64,000 nucleotides of DNA from Blasia pusilla (GCA_050084515.1 CM114271.1:1364001-1428000); one strand, 5' to 3'. Positions 1 to 11,761 are shown, counted from the stretch's first letter. The notes: a model not told the origin generated them from the sequence alone. Numbers and translations: made by a program.

Positions 1-1250
1 GGAAACTAGGATATTTAACATATTTTCTTCAATTCCATAATTTTTTTTCTGCAATCATGATGCCTCATATCTTGATGAAATCGAAGGTTAGGTTATACTA
101 ATAAGGCTCTATTTCATAATCGTCATAGAGTCCGACTTATAATTCTCCTAGCTTCGCCCCAAAGCAGTCCTATCGTTGAGCTTTACAAGCGGAAAACTTC
201 CGTTGAATCCCAAGACTTAAATCAATATTTTATTCAAATAATAAATTTTCATATTTTTAAATCTCAATCAAAATACTTTTAAAAAAAAAAAAAAAGATAA
301 TATTTATGAAATAAATATTTACCTATTTAGCGAAATACCATAATTCATGCAATCTTATTAGTATATCAGAAATTATTTTTTATGAGTTTGCTTTCTATTT
401 GTTTACACAATATGATCTACGTTCTTATTAAATTTGTTGGATTGCTTAGTGATTGCCTAAAGGATAAAGGAAGAGTTACAACCACCATACTACACTTGAT
501 CCTAAATGCTTTCTAGGAGTGTAAGGTAAGATAATTAAAGGAGAGAGACCACAAACATTCCAATAATTGGAATGTTGTTGAACACCTTTTAACAACATTC
601 CAATATAGGAAAGAGGCAAGGAGTGCAAAAATCTAAAAGAAAAACCAACAAAAAAACCTTAAAGAGCTCCCGATTATTAGCTTGAAACAAATTTGACAAT
701 AACATTACTCGTTGGTTATATATGAATGGATGATGAGGTGCATGGCCCCCCACCAATTCCTTACGAGATATAATGTTACTCCTCCTACATACATAATGTA
801 ATGCCATCTATATATATTGCAAAAAAAAAGTAATGACAATGACTTACACAAATTTTCATAAAAATATACTAGTACAGTGCTAAAACTTTTTTCTTCGGCC
901 CAAAACATGTGAAACATTTTTTTCTATCATAGAAGAAGATAATTTTATATATTTTCATAAAAATATATAAACATATATAAATGCTTAAATTCTTTTTGTG
1001 TCCCTTCATGAGCTATACACTGTATACTATCTTTGAGCCTTCCCATTCCTTGTCCCGAATCTGCGGATTCCATTTCTTTTCTCGTTTCATGCGCTCTCCT
1101 TTCGCCTTTCTCCCGCACATGATTTACGAGCGTGAAGGCGAAGGAATGGAAGGGCCGAAAGGCACGAGGGGAAGACGGAGCAACGAACGAACATAGTTCA
1201 AGCGAAAGTGAGATCTGTACGATTCTGTAGGGGTTGGAGAGTTAGTAACA
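1..1250. other. AT-rich intergenic DNA, no gene seen
   Basis: The first 1.25 kb is AT-rich, with A and T runs such as 281-296. The small open frames here have no recognisable domain and are in low-complexity sequence. The composition becomes more GC-rich after about 1000, which may mark the promoter and 5' UTR of the COMMD3 gene that starts at 1960. Confidence 0.5.
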
Positions 1251-1959
1251 ATTCGAGCGTGGACGTGAGGGGAGGCATTCCAGCTGGAAATGAACTGGAT
1301 CGCTTGTCATGTTTAGCATTCTGCGGACTCTCCCGGAATTCTCCGGATCGCGTTTGAATGGATCTGCCCCTCTACGGCCATCTCGATGCCGTGACGACTG
1401 CCGGGATTGCACGCGCGCTGGAGTGGAGGCACGATTCTGCGAGGAGCGGCGAGGTTTGTTGGATGATGAGGAGGAGGAGGAGGTGAAGCAGTAGACAATC
1501 AGTTAATTGCTCCTGCGAGTGCGGCAGATTAGGATTCTTCTGATTCTAGTCTACTGGAGCTGCGCGGGCTCGGGCTCGAGCTCCAGATGTCCGATGCAAT
1601 TTTCCGTGATGCAGGAGTTTAGGAAATAGGAGCCGGAGAGGAGAGTCCGTTTCTGCCTCTTCGAGTTGGCAATTCCTTCGGTGTGCATCGAGGGGACGGG
1701 TCGGAAGGTATGGGCAGGTGAGGATGGGTTCCCTGCGCTGACAGGGTAACTTGCGGATGGCGGACCAGTGAATGGAGAAGCGGATAGTTGAGTACATCTA
1801 CGAATGGTGTGGGATGAGGATGGTCTGGGTCGGCTCCGCATTGCTGCAGTAGGAATGAGGATCATGCAGGTTTTGTCTCTGGGAAAGGGACGGATGCGGT
1901 GGTGAGACTGGGGGTCGAGGGAAAGGGAAGGAAGAAGAGAGGGACAGAGCGAGTCAGCG

Positions 1960-2568
1960 ATGGTTTTGATTGATATTGGAGAGGATGCAACTCAAGCTCT
2001 GTCCTCTTCGTCGATCGGCGGAGCAGCAAGCGAGAGGCAGTTGGATGCGCTTGGGAGCGCTGCACTGGCGGTGATCTTAGGGTTGGAGAAGGAGGACACG
2101 GCGCTCGTGGGTCCTGTGTTTGAAGAGATGGACGTGGATTTCATAAAGCGGACTTACTCTGCCCTAGTTTGCGTCTTTCTTGAGGCAGCAAAGAACGATC
2201 TTTCGGAAACAGAGGTCGTGTCATTTTTGAGAAGCGAGTGCGGCTTTTCGGAGGTCCGGGGAGATCTAGTAGCTCGTCTGTTCGTCGAGAGGAAGGATGA
2301 TCTCCGAGGATTACTGTCTCAAACTGGAAATCACAGCTATATTCCTCAGCTGGAAGGCGTGGATTGGAGACTCGAGTACTGCGTACCCGCTCCTGATAAT
2401 CGGTTTGTGCGAGAGCTTCTGTACCGAGTTTGCTTCAAAACTACGAACAGAGAAGAGGGCAGGGAAGACAGGGTTGAATTTGTTGCAAGCGTGGATGAAT
2501 TGCAGGATCTAGTGTCCCGCCTAAAGGATGCATGTAAGTCGGTTGAGAGAGCTCTGGACCGCCGCTGA
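1960..2568 (+). CDS. COMMD3: COMM domain-containing protein 3 (COMMD3)
   Basis: A single uninterrupted frame of 202 codons encodes a full-length COMMD3; the human protein is about 195 residues. The N-terminal two thirds is the helical COMMD N-domain. The C-terminal COMM domain starts near residue 124 with IPQLEGVDWRLEY, where the W and R are family hallmarks, and ends with LQDLVSRLKDACKSVERAL, which closely matches the end of animal COMMD3. COMMD proteins form a ring of ten paralogues in the Commander/CCC complex, which recycles membrane cargo from endosomes. The start at 1960 gives the expected length; a short upstream open frame at 1309-1494 lies in the probable leader. There is no intron in the coding region, which could be ancestral or could mean a retrocopy. 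No neighbour is functionally linked. Identity is confident; function in a plant is inferred. Confidence 0.88.
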   Translation: MVLIDIGEDATQALSSSSIGGAASERQLDALGSAALAVILGLEKEDTALVGPVFEEMDVDFIKRTYSALVCVFLEAAKNDLSETEVVSFLRSECGFSEVRGDLVARLFVERKDDLRGLLSQTGNHSYIPQLEGVDWRLEYCVPAPDNRFVRELLYRVCFKTTNREEGREDRVEFVASVDELQDLVSRLKDACKSVERALDRR

Positions 2569-4904
2569 AACGTTGGGGGAGGGCGTATGTGTACTTTGGC
2601 TTCTGAAAATATATGTGACTTGTCAAAACTCTGCCGGTGGTGGATTCACGAAGCGGATCAGGTGGATTGCCGGTGTTAACTTTGTGGATTGAAATTTCTC
2701 ATGTGGATGGCGGATGAATCGACCCTGTGCGTGACGATGAGGAGCTTTGTCTCGCATTAGAAGCGTCTCTGTGCCCCAATCTCTTCCATCCGCGCCATAC
2801 AGTTGGCGAAGAGTGCTCTGGAAAATTGGATTCTTTTCACCATATCCGGCACTCCGTAAGATAGTAAACTCCCTTTCATGATCGGTAGTGCTGAAGGTCC
2901 GCAGAGAGTCTTCTAGATACCTAATGGACAGGCACCTTGAGCAATGCAGATTCGGCTGCATTTACCAGATGTTCGGATGTGCGATGAAAGGCAATTGTGC
3001 TCTTGGCTGTAAGCGTGGTTCTTCGTTGCGTTTGGAACCTGAGCCTCTCGGACCCTTGCTCTCGATTGAAGCACAACGTCAACTCGACATTGTGATTGTT
3101 TCTAGGGAATCGGTGAGCGACCCAGTTTGAGCAAAATCTGAAGAGGCGAGTTGCTAGTGCAGCAGCTAATCGTCTACTCAAGATGGACTTCGGCCACATG
3201 CCGAAGAGAGCTCTACTTGGATAGCACCGACTCTGTTTCAAACATTCAACAGTTAAAGTGAGTGTCGAAATGCGCAAGGACACTCGTGGGCATGATCGGA
3301 CTGAATGTATCATTTAGATGGTGCTGTTGAAGATGTACGTTTTATTGAGTGTCGCGGGAGAGGTGGCTTCGTAAGCTGAAAACGTATGGTCTCGGTCAGT
3401 TTATCTTCGTCCTGACACAGTTATAGCTTCGCGTGGAGACTTGTGGAATAATATCGTCAGACTTCGCCCATTAAACCATCTGTACAACAAAGAGTAGAGG
3501 AAGATCCCCAAAAACTCTCCTCCTTTGTTTTGACGGATGAAGGCTCATGGGAGAAGATCCCAAAGAACTCTGCTCCTTTGTTTTGACGGATGAAGGCTCA
3601 TGGGAGAAGGAACCTTTCTGCCCAGTGTTCCTTGATTCGTGCTTGAGATTCTTCAGTATCTCTCCTCACCTGCCATTCAGGTCGCCGTGTCTGTTCTTGC
3701 CAACATGATTTTTCAGGAATCTTGATTGTTGAACTATTTACGACAATGGAATTCAGGCATCTGTCACCTGGGCCACCTAATATAACGTCGGTCATCTTTC
3801 CGTATTTGTTCATACTAGTAGTATGCCCTGTGTAAACACACCTGTATCAACTCCGTGTAGACATTTTGGTAAACTTCCTAGGATTGCAAGTTACGATTCG
3901 TGATTGGAGCAAAGCTGATGCGTTACGAGGTTGTTGTGGTGCTGTAAGAATTTGGTATCAAGATATAGTACGTGGTGTATGAGTTATGGATGGGCACGAT
4001 CCGGTGTTTACCTTATGATGCAGAGAGGCACTGCAATATCATAAATAAAAGATTTTCTTCCACCTAGATATCTGCTTACTCTTCTGGTAGTACGAAAAAT
4101 GCGTCCTTGTGTTAGGATTCATCCAAAATGAATTCTAACACAATCCTAGTTATAGTTGGTGCCAGTATTACACATGGAATGAAAGTCATATATAATTTTA
4201 ATTTATCATTCATAATACATAATTAAATTCGAACTATTTCTTAAATATCATATGATTTTAAAGGACGTGTCAAAAGAATATGCACCCGTGCCATACCCGA
4301 ATTTAAATTAATTTCTAAAATGTCTGATTAATTTTCAAAATTCTTGTTGTTTTTTAAAACTATCGTATTGACTTAAAAGCAAATGATCCCATTAACTGAA
4401 GGTAAATTTTTTTTTTCGAAAAATAAATGTTAACCCGAAATTTTCATCTCCGTCTTCTAGTCGGTTCAACCGAACCCATTAAGAGGTGGGACTACCATTT
4501 AGCCTCCTGATGCTATCTTTTTCGAGAGTTCTCTAATTTTAGAATGACGAGTTTGTGAAAACAGACGTAACTAGGTGGAAAGTAGTGAAAGCATTTATGC
4601 AAGTTGTCCTCCGCAACAGCGGCTCCGTGTTCGACCTAAGAGTAAATGATGGACAATTAGTTACCTTCGAATCCGAAGTTGCGAGGTTCGAGAGGTCGTT
4701 GTATGCGTTTGGTTCTTATTGGGACTGTCGCTAATTAAGATAGTCTGAGTTAAGTTTCCCAACTATCTCGGGCATGAAGCTATGATGTGAACATAGGAAC
4801 TTAGTAAAAGCCTGCACATCCCCCGCACTAATAACCAAGCAAGTTCTTTCTTTACTCCATTGAAGCGAGTACAATTTCGCCTTTGCCATCCACAGGGCGA
4901 AATC
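2569..4904. other. 3' UTR and intergenic region after COMMD3
   Basis: From 2569 to about 4050 the composition resembles gene flank, with no coding domain in any frame. An AATAAA lies at 4044-4049, about 1.5 kb after the COMMD3 stop, so it is a weak candidate for its polyadenylation signal. After 4100 the sequence is AT-rich and featureless to about 4500. Confidence 0.35.
3500..3605. repeat. Two-copy 53-bp tandem duplication
   Basis: Positions 3500-3552 and 3553-3605 are near-identical 53-bp units beginning GAAGATCCC and ending CTCATGGGA, with only a few differences. It lies downstream of COMMD3 and has no coding role that I can see. Confidence 0.9.
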
Positions 4905-5610
4905 TTATTTCCTCTTCATTGGATTTCGACTTAAGCCCTGATCTTGCAATGCCTTCATGTACATCCTCATGTAGTAGAACTTTTTACTTCCCAGGTCGTC
5001 CATGTAGTCCCATGTGTAGATACCAGTATCATGTGTATCGTCATACTTTATCCTGAACCAGCAATCAGTTCTCAGCTTTTAGTCGCAGGGATAATTCCAC
5101 ACGTGAAACGAGGTTAGGGTCAACACAGTAAGGCTTCTCGAGGTTTAAGTGGCTAAGTGCGCGATGAAGACGGCTTGCTTTGAAACCATTCCCTACACAA
5201 GCACATTCGCCAATTGCATCCTGAATACTGCAGGAATGAAGGGGCATTCAAGGGACGGGGCACCATCGCTAATTGTGGTAATTTGAAGTTGCGAGAAAAT
5301 GTACCTGATACCATAGTTCCCTACTGCCTCTATATCCAAGATTTGCACATGCCGTCTCCCTGATATGACCTGTCAACCTCACTACTCGGTGAGAGAATGG
5401 TACCTATGAAGAGCAGGGTAAACACCAATGATCCTTGAAACCCGTATGCAACGCTGTTTGTCACGTCTAAGAGATGAAGCAGTTAGAGGAACTTACTCTG
5501 GTCTGGCCGCTTGCTGTGGTACGCAGGCTATCAGCAGAAGGGCTCCGGACCCGTAAAAATTCAGCGGGGAAATAAAACTTGCCACCATCTTCATACTCGA
5601 GTTCTAAGCC
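4905..5610 (-). CDS. DUF971 (GBBH-like N-terminal domain) protein, three exons
   Basis: Three minus-strand exons splice in frame: 5497-5610 (38 codons, phase 0), 5305-5369 and 4905-5052, with the stop at 4905-4907. Donors are GTAAGT and GTACAT; the acceptors follow GACAG and TTCAG. The joined protein has every DUF971 hallmark: a strand with an acidic-glycine turn (LELEYEDGG), then FPAEFLRVRSPSAD, GRRHVQI, EAVGNYGIRIKYDD, THDTGIYTWDYM, and a C-terminal tail GLSRNPMKRK. The stand-alone domain is found in bacteria and in plant organelle proteins. It is also the N-terminal part of gamma-butyrobetaine hydroxylase and the C-terminal part of HCF101, and binds zinc or assists Fe-S handling in some relatives. 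No hydroxylase domain follows. The upstream coding exon or exons, expected to hold an organelle presequence, are not resolved; a candidate lies at 5880-6116. Identity is strong; function is unknown. Confidence 0.85.
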
Positions 5611-5740
5611 CTGCAGTATCACGGAACCAAAATCCAAATTCCACCAACACGAGGATCAGTTTTCACTGAATGGAGATTAACATTTCGTTACAGCAGGATT
5701 TAAGGCTTGTGAAGTGGACGGGGACCAGAAACTACTGTAC

Positions 5741-6050
5741 CCCAAAGAAGGGCGTGAAATAGGTCTTAATCCATGACTCACAGCGATAAGTTTCAGAAAG
5801 TCTCAAGTCTGACTGAAAATCGGGCAAATCTCTGAGAACTTTCTCGTCGTCTTTGGTGCCATCTGACAGATACTGACTAATTACGCAGCTTGAGACGTAG
5901 ATGCGCTATCTCCATCTCATAACGCTTGAGGATTCTCCAACTGAGCCAAGCCACAGCGATAAAAGATGGACTCTGAGACAGGTCATTCGTTTTATTGTAT
6001 CCCAAAGAAGGGCGTGAAATAGGTCTTGATCCATGACTCACAGCGATAAG
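5741..6050 (-). repeat. 50-bp direct repeat pair upstream of the DUF971 exons
   Basis: Positions 5741-5790 and 6001-6050 match over 50 bp with one difference. Read on the minus strand, both encode LIAVSHG, then S or L, then RPISRPSLG. This Ser/Arg-rich stretch would suit a mitochondrial or plastid presequence. The duplicate may be a duplicated first exon of the DUF971 gene or a small repeat unrelated to it. Confidence 0.7.
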
Positions 6051-6116
6051 TCTGAGTGATATACTGGGAAGGCGCAGAAATTGCGATTGAATCATGATGG
6101 GGAGAAAGAGTATCAA
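5880..6116 (-). other. Candidate presequence exon of the DUF971 gene
   Basis: A minus-strand frame has two possible ATG starts (6116 and about 6095). It begins with short hydrophobic residues and then an Arg/Ser-rich, acid-free stretch (FLRLPSISLRLIAVSHG), typical of organelle targeting peptides. It lies about 270 bp upstream of the first resolved DUF971 exon on the same strand. I could not find a clean splice donor connecting it, so it is only a candidate. Confidence 0.3.
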
Positions 6117-7464
6117 CTATGAAATCTCCTATCTCACTACTGTCGGCACTTAGGTCAAACTATATTCCCCATCAAGTATTTTCTAAATTGATATGCCTAT
6201 ATTCCCGATCAAGCATTTTCTAAATCGACTTTCTTTCTGTGCATACTGCTACTTTCCATCGGGGATGCTCTATGAACGATAGGGAAGGAACGCGAAACGT
6301 ACGGTATGAAAGGCGCGGTGAAAAGCTTCTTTCTCTTGTGCCTCCGGTGAACCGAACCTTCCCTCTACAAATGATTCTTCCTTGCGCATTCTTCCCGTGC
6401 CTCTTTTATCAGTGTGAGACGTGGGAATATACGTGGTGTGGCAGTACGACACTCATCACTCGAAGAAAGAGGGAAAGCATTGGGCATCAGAAATGAAATA
6501 ACAACATTCTTACATGCGTACGCAAACAATAATCATAGATCAGAGAACATGCCTTATAAGACGGAGAGGGAGGAGGAGCGCGGTGCAAGGTTATATTCAC
6601 AGGACGCACGATCTTCAGCGCCTCCTTGTGTACCCAGCGTGCGAGTCCTGGATTGACATAGCTCCTCCGGCAAATTCTCCTCACCGTCTCCATAGGCCTC
6701 CCTCCGATCGGACACCCGCTACGTTCTCTCCATTCCACTTCTTTCAAACTTTGAACCCTAATCGTTCTGAAGGAACCTCCGGTTTATTCTCCGGGCTATC
6801 TCCTGAGATCGTGGACTCGTCACTTATGTGTCGTTATTGTTTTAGTAAGGTGCCCGTGGCATGTCATGTAAATATTTTTTTAAAATAAAAAATAGAAATT
6901 TATAATATGTGTGTATTTTTTTAAAAATATTACATTAGAGCTTCAACATATATTTTTTTATTTTTTAATGCGGATGTTGTTATCTAATTCAGTCGTATCC
7001 ATTAATTAATAAGTTACCGGTGTTACTAGTTAAAGAGTGTTTAAAGAGCTTTTGTTGGTGTATAGAAATGATTAATGATGTTTTACATAAATTCACACTT
7101 TATCTTGTTGGCCAATCGCCTCGTTTCGAATAGAGAGTTGTTTGCGAATCAATAAGGCACTCTTCCATAATAATATAGATTCTTATCTCAAATACCCCCC
7201 TTTCAAAACCGCATACTGGTTTTTAATTGTAATTTGTATGTAAATTTTCTGACCTATTTTAAACAAAGAGACTCATAATTGTCCCTGCGAGAAGATGGGA
7301 GCAAGTAAATAAATTCTTACCTTTTTGGGAATAGTAAGAGAAATTTTTTTTTTTCACCTTGAGATTTATTAACAATCATATCAAAAGATCACGAATAGAG
7401 AATTGAAGTCTACATAGGTCAAAAAGCAAACCAGAGTCACATGTGATAAATGAGATTTGTGGAA
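6117..7464. other. Intergenic, no gene identified
   Basis: 6237-6850 has gene-like base composition and several short open frames, the longest at 6514-6888 (+, 124 codons), but none shows a known domain. It may be the promoter of the minus-strand DUF971 gene. From 6860 to 7440 the sequence is AT-rich and featureless. Confidence 0.4.
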
Positions 7465-7619
7465 TTAAAACTCAAACTCCATATTTTTCCGCATGATGAT
7501 TTCTGCATCGATTAGATGTTGCATGAAACTACGAATTGCCAACCTACTCTTGTTTGCTTGTCTCTCTGACATGGTTGCATAAAAACAGACAAGTCCGTCC
7601 GTAATATGAACATGGGTAG

Positions 7620-8211
7620 ACAGGTTTGAACATATCCATGGACAAGGATTGGTTTTTCTTCCACATATGCAAAGAATACTTGCTCTACTTAATTGGGAAA
7701 TACAAATGGCTCTTGTCCAAGAGGTAAGCACCTACGAAAGTTTGCCAATAAAAACCCGTGATCATCAAGTACCATGCTTGAGTCACTACCATTCCATTGT
7801 GATTGGACCCACTTCCCCCTCATAAGGATCACTGGATGGTCTCTAATATCATAGTCTAAAACCAAAATATCACTTCATATCCCAACATAAGCATACTTTG
7901 AAACCCTCACTCCCTATTCCAACTTCAAAAGAAAATATAGAAGCTGTCCCAGAATCATAAGTAGACCATGTTGTAGGCCCCCCTTCGTCTACCCGAAAAT
8001 GATTTCCATAAGCCTTCATTCTTTTGTAGGATCGATAAATATGAGATGGTGGAACCCCTAGTTTTAATACCAAAGCTTCTACCTCTTTACCTTTCTCAGC
8101 CCATTCCCGCACCTTGGGTCTTATCCATGATGCAAAAGTCTCCTTTGTCCTTCCCTCTACCTTGAATAAGCTGCCAGGTTTCAAGAAGCGCTTGCAAATA
8201 AGTATTTTCAA
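7620..8211 (-). pseudogene. CACTA protein tail (DUF4216-like), with nonsense codon
   Basis: This region holds the C-terminal tail that follows DUF4218 in plant CACTA proteins: FASWIRPKVREW, a putative conserved GNHFRV patch, then frames reading LDYDIRDHP and GQEPFVFPN, a stop, and VEQVFFAYVEE. The stop (TAA at 7689-7691) falls where related elements have a glutamine codon, so a single C-to-T change explains it. The tail crosses more than one frame, so further small indels are likely. Confidence 0.65.
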
Positions 8212-8387
8212 GTTGCATCACAATTCTACTAGACTATTGAAACTATTTTCAGGTGTAAGGACAAGAAAACACATGGATTTGAAAAGAAGAAAAATTAGTA
8301 CTTACTCCTACCATTGGCTCATGCACGAGGTGTTTTCCAACACATATTGATGTGCACTTAAAAGAAGAGTGTGCGATAGAGTACTCT

Positions 8388-9685
8388 TCACACATGTCCT
8401 CCTTCTAGGACCTCTTCAAGAACACCCTCCTCTTCTGTTGCATCCCACACTCGTGTTTGGACAACTTTGAAGCCCTCCATATATTCAGTGATGAAGCCCA
8501 ATGCCTCATCGAAGATATAGCCTTTGGTCATGCATCCTTCTGGTCTAGCACGGGATCTTACATAGCCCTTTAATACACCAAAGTACCTCTCGATTGGATA
8601 CATCCAACGACAGCTTGGCTTAGAAGCAATCTAAGCCAATAATGTTCTCCTTCTTCTATACAAACATAAAATTCAAAGTAAAATTTTTTGAAATCAAACT
8701 TATATAGATAGGTTGTAAAAGAAGAATGGACCAAGTCTATGATGTAAGTCACTTGGTTGGATGAGATACAATCATCCAATTGATTGGCCGCAACCACTAC
8801 ACCCATGAACTTGACGGTGCCATTTTTTCCCTCCAGGAGTAGAAGGAGGGGAATTCAAGATATAAGTATGTTCTAGCTAGAGGATCCATATGATTTGTCG
8901 CAAAACATTGTGTAAGGGTGGTTTCGGTATTTCTTGCAAGAATTTTTGCAGGAGTTTCGTGATTACAAAAGTACACCATTTGTGCATCAGGTTGGTGCAC
9001 AACCAAACTTGCGATATTTGGTATCTCCTTGTATAAATTAAACTTGAATGGTCTCAAACGTGCTTAAGAAGAGAAGACATATCTAAAAAAAATGGAAGAA
9101 ATGAATTAGATTATGACGATAATATTTAGCATCATTAAATTCTACAAAAGTTATGAAGAAAAAAAAGCATGCATTACCTTGCATCCAGTCTTATCAACAA
9201 TATATGCATTTTTTTTCTGTACTTGAACCATGAAAAACTCCAAAAGAAATCGCAGTTGAGCCTTTATATACATATTTGTAAAAGTATTTTGCGGTAGACA
9301 CACTATTGGTGATCTCCAGTTTAATGTGGCAATTGAAGAGCACACAGAGTAGAGGATTGTACGGCATGACCCATCAATTGTCCGGAGGTTTGACACATTT
9401 CATAATATTCTTTCCGTACGGCATGACCCTAAACCCTAACTGGACCATCAAGTGTGTCATGACATCAAAGAAAGATGGAGGAAAATGGATCTCCATGAGA
9501 CACAATGTCTCTACTACATCTTCTTTCAATGTTGGTAGAGTGCGAGGGTCCCAAGTTTTCACATATAACTTTCGAAGTATCCTAGAAATCCTGATGATAG
9601 TTGTTCTCATTGGAGCCTTCATCAATCCTCTAACAAAATACGACAACAATTGTTGCATGAAAATATGGAGATCATGGGATTTCAA
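8388..9685 (-). pseudogene. CACTA DUF4218 domain, interrupted
   Basis: The N-terminal half (9374-9685) contains KSHDLHIFMQQLL, an ETLCLMEIHFPPSFFDVM block and HLMVQLG. The C-terminal half (8388-8603) begins MYPIERYFGVLKGYVRSRAR and continues PEGCMTKGYIFDEAL. These are the standard DUF4218 blocks, but in an intact element they lie close together. Here nearly 800 bp separates them, and part of that gap (8797-9057) is unrelated Helitron sequence. Confidence 0.75.
8797..9057 (-). pseudogene. Helitron helicase-like fragment
   Basis: The minus-strand frame encodes FNLYKEIPNIASLVVHQPDA, QMVYFCNHETPAKILARN and DPLARTYLYLEFPSFYSW. This is the region of plant Helitron Rep/helicase proteins between the replication initiator and the helicase, where the consensus reads roughly VxLxVHLPxxQxVYF and ARxxLYxEFPxxYxW. 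Only this short block is present; no HUH motif or PIF1 helicase motifs are visible nearby. It sits inside the CACTA DUF4218 domain, on the same strand. Confidence 0.65.
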
Positions 9686-9688
9686 GAA

Positions 9689-11753
9689 TTAGGGTCTTCC
9701 TATTGTCTTCCTTAGAATATGTTTCTGCAATGATCCTCCATACCCACTTGGCACTTTCAATGTAGCCACCCTACTTGTCAACACCTTCATTTCTTCAGGC
9801 ATAAGGACATAATTTGCTCTAGGCTTTACCTTCGCCAATAACCTCGATGGATGGGGTTGTAACCATAAGTGTTTTTTGATTCCTCTAGCTTCTAGATCAA
9901 GTCTTACTTGAATAGAGTCCTTATTCTTCAACCCAAATAAGGTTTTGAGGGTGTTCTCCGAAACATTCTTCTCACAATGCATAAGGTCCAACGAATGTCG
10001 TATTAGTAGATCCTAAAATAAAAAAAAATACATGAGAGAGCAAGAGTTTATTATGGTTGATTTGTTGAATCATATAAATACAATAAACTTACAAAGGTGG
10101 GTGACTAATATAAAATAAGTTTAGATCATTTGAGCCTTAAAACTCACGAGTTGGGGAGATCAAATTACTTACCTTCCAGTAGGGAAGATCAAACAAGACA
10201 CTCCTCCTTCCAATCCCATACTTTTTGTAAGGGTCTTGTTCTTGAATCTCTCCCCTCTTTACTTTTCCCCTTGGCGTCCCATAAAAAATGATCTTCGCTT
10301 CTGCCCATTGAAGGACTTGGCTACTTGTTACTCGTACAGGAGTTTTCCTTCTCTCAACACTACGGTTGAAGTGTTTAGCTATACTGATTCGTTGATAAGG
10401 GTGGTTACTCCACATATATCGTCTATGCCCTTGGTATGTATGCTTGTGACATGGTTTTGAATAATACGACTCAATATTAGGTCCACAAACTACACAAGCT
10501 AATCTACCCTTCGTGGCTTGGCGTGATACAACATCCAATCCCGGGTAATCATTAATAGTCCAGATAAGCATTGCCCTTAGATTGAAACAATCATTATCTT
10601 TCTTTGCACTCTGGTCAAAGGCAGGAACTCCAACCCATAGTTGTTGTAGCTCCTCAATAAGAGGTGCTAAGTAGACATCTAGATTATGACTATCCACTGA
10701 CTCTTTCCTTGGAATGATAAGAGCGAGCTGCAAAAAGAACTTCACTGTGCACAACCAAGGGGATAAGTTATAGTTCACTAGAACAATTGGCCAAGTAGAC
10801 CATACTGCATTCTTATCATTGAATGGATTAACACCATCTAAAGCTAAGCCCAATATGATATTCCTATGTTCCTTGCTGAACTCTGTCCATGTGACATCTA
10901 TATGCTGCCATTGTTTTGAGTCTCCCGTGTGCCGAACCATACCATGAGAAGATTTGTTCTTTGATGTCCATGTCATCAGCTCAGAAATAATCCTACACCT
11001 ATACATTCGTTTTAATCTAGGAATAATAGGGAAATGACGAAGCACCTTCTTTGGAAGTTTACTTTTTCCAACTTCTTGATAGCGAGGTGCATGGCATTTG
11101 GTACATAGCTCCAAGTCCTTATGGTTATCCCTAAACAACATGCATCCGTTTGGACAAGCATGGATCTGAACATAATTCAGTCCTAGCTTGGTGATTAACC
11201 CCTTGGCAGCATACTGATTTCTAGGAACGCTATTACCTTCAGGTAGAACTTGAGAACCTAAGAACTTTAATAGTTCATTAACAACCACATTGAGAACACT
11301 ATGTGCATTGAAAATGATTAAAAGTATCATAGTAAATATGATCTTACTAGTCTTAGCACCAAGAAAAAGAGGTTTATATGCCATCTTTAAGACTTCTTCA
11401 TCGGATCCCCAATCAATTGGACTAGAAGCTTGGTCACTCTCGTTTACTCCAGTTTCAAATGGTTGCTCCTCTTCATCAAGAGGAGTATCAACCATCCAAT
11501 CTTCAAAGCATCCAAATGCTTCATTGATCATTCTATGAACTTCAAAGTTCTTATAAAGATCATCAGATGCAGATTCTTGAGGGATTGGTGTAGGATCTAT
11601 CATATCACTATTCTTCAATTTAACTATTTGGTTAGCCCTCTTTTTCCATTCCTCGTTAGAGGAGTCATATTCTTGAATATTTCTTGAGATCCTATGTCCA
11701 GGATTTCTCTTATGGATCATAAGATGTTTCTCAATGATTGATATAAGCCTCAA
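9689..11753 (-). pseudogene. CACTA transposase core (TNP2 / Transposase_21)
   Basis: The 538-codon frame (10137-11753) and the next exon (9689-10012) encode the TNP2-type transposase. Visible blocks are HACPNGCMLFRDNHKDLELC with CTKCHAPRYQ (a Cys-rich knuckle), LGLALDGVNPFNDKNAVWST, LIWTINDYPGLDVVSRQATK, GRLACVVC and, after the intron, LDLMHCEKNVSENTLKTLFG. The exon joins through DLPYWK and DLLIRHS, which matches the family. The frame opens only after a TGA at 11754-11756; the missing N-domain lies upstream in the same frame. A TAA also ends the second exon just before DUF4218. Confidence 0.85.
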
Positions 11754-11761
11754 TCAACTTC

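Noticed and set aside
1551-1865. 104-codon minus-strand frame and neighbours before COMMD3
   Set aside because: They overlap other frames, are Ser/Arg-rich without a domain, and lie in the likely COMMD3 leader.
2888-3313. Small open frames on both strands after COMMD3
   Set aside because: They overlap each other antisense and show no domain; more likely 3' untranslated sequence.
6514-6888. 124-codon plus-strand frame
   Set aside because: No homology recognised and it runs into AT-rich DNA; probably promoter sequence of the minus-strand gene.
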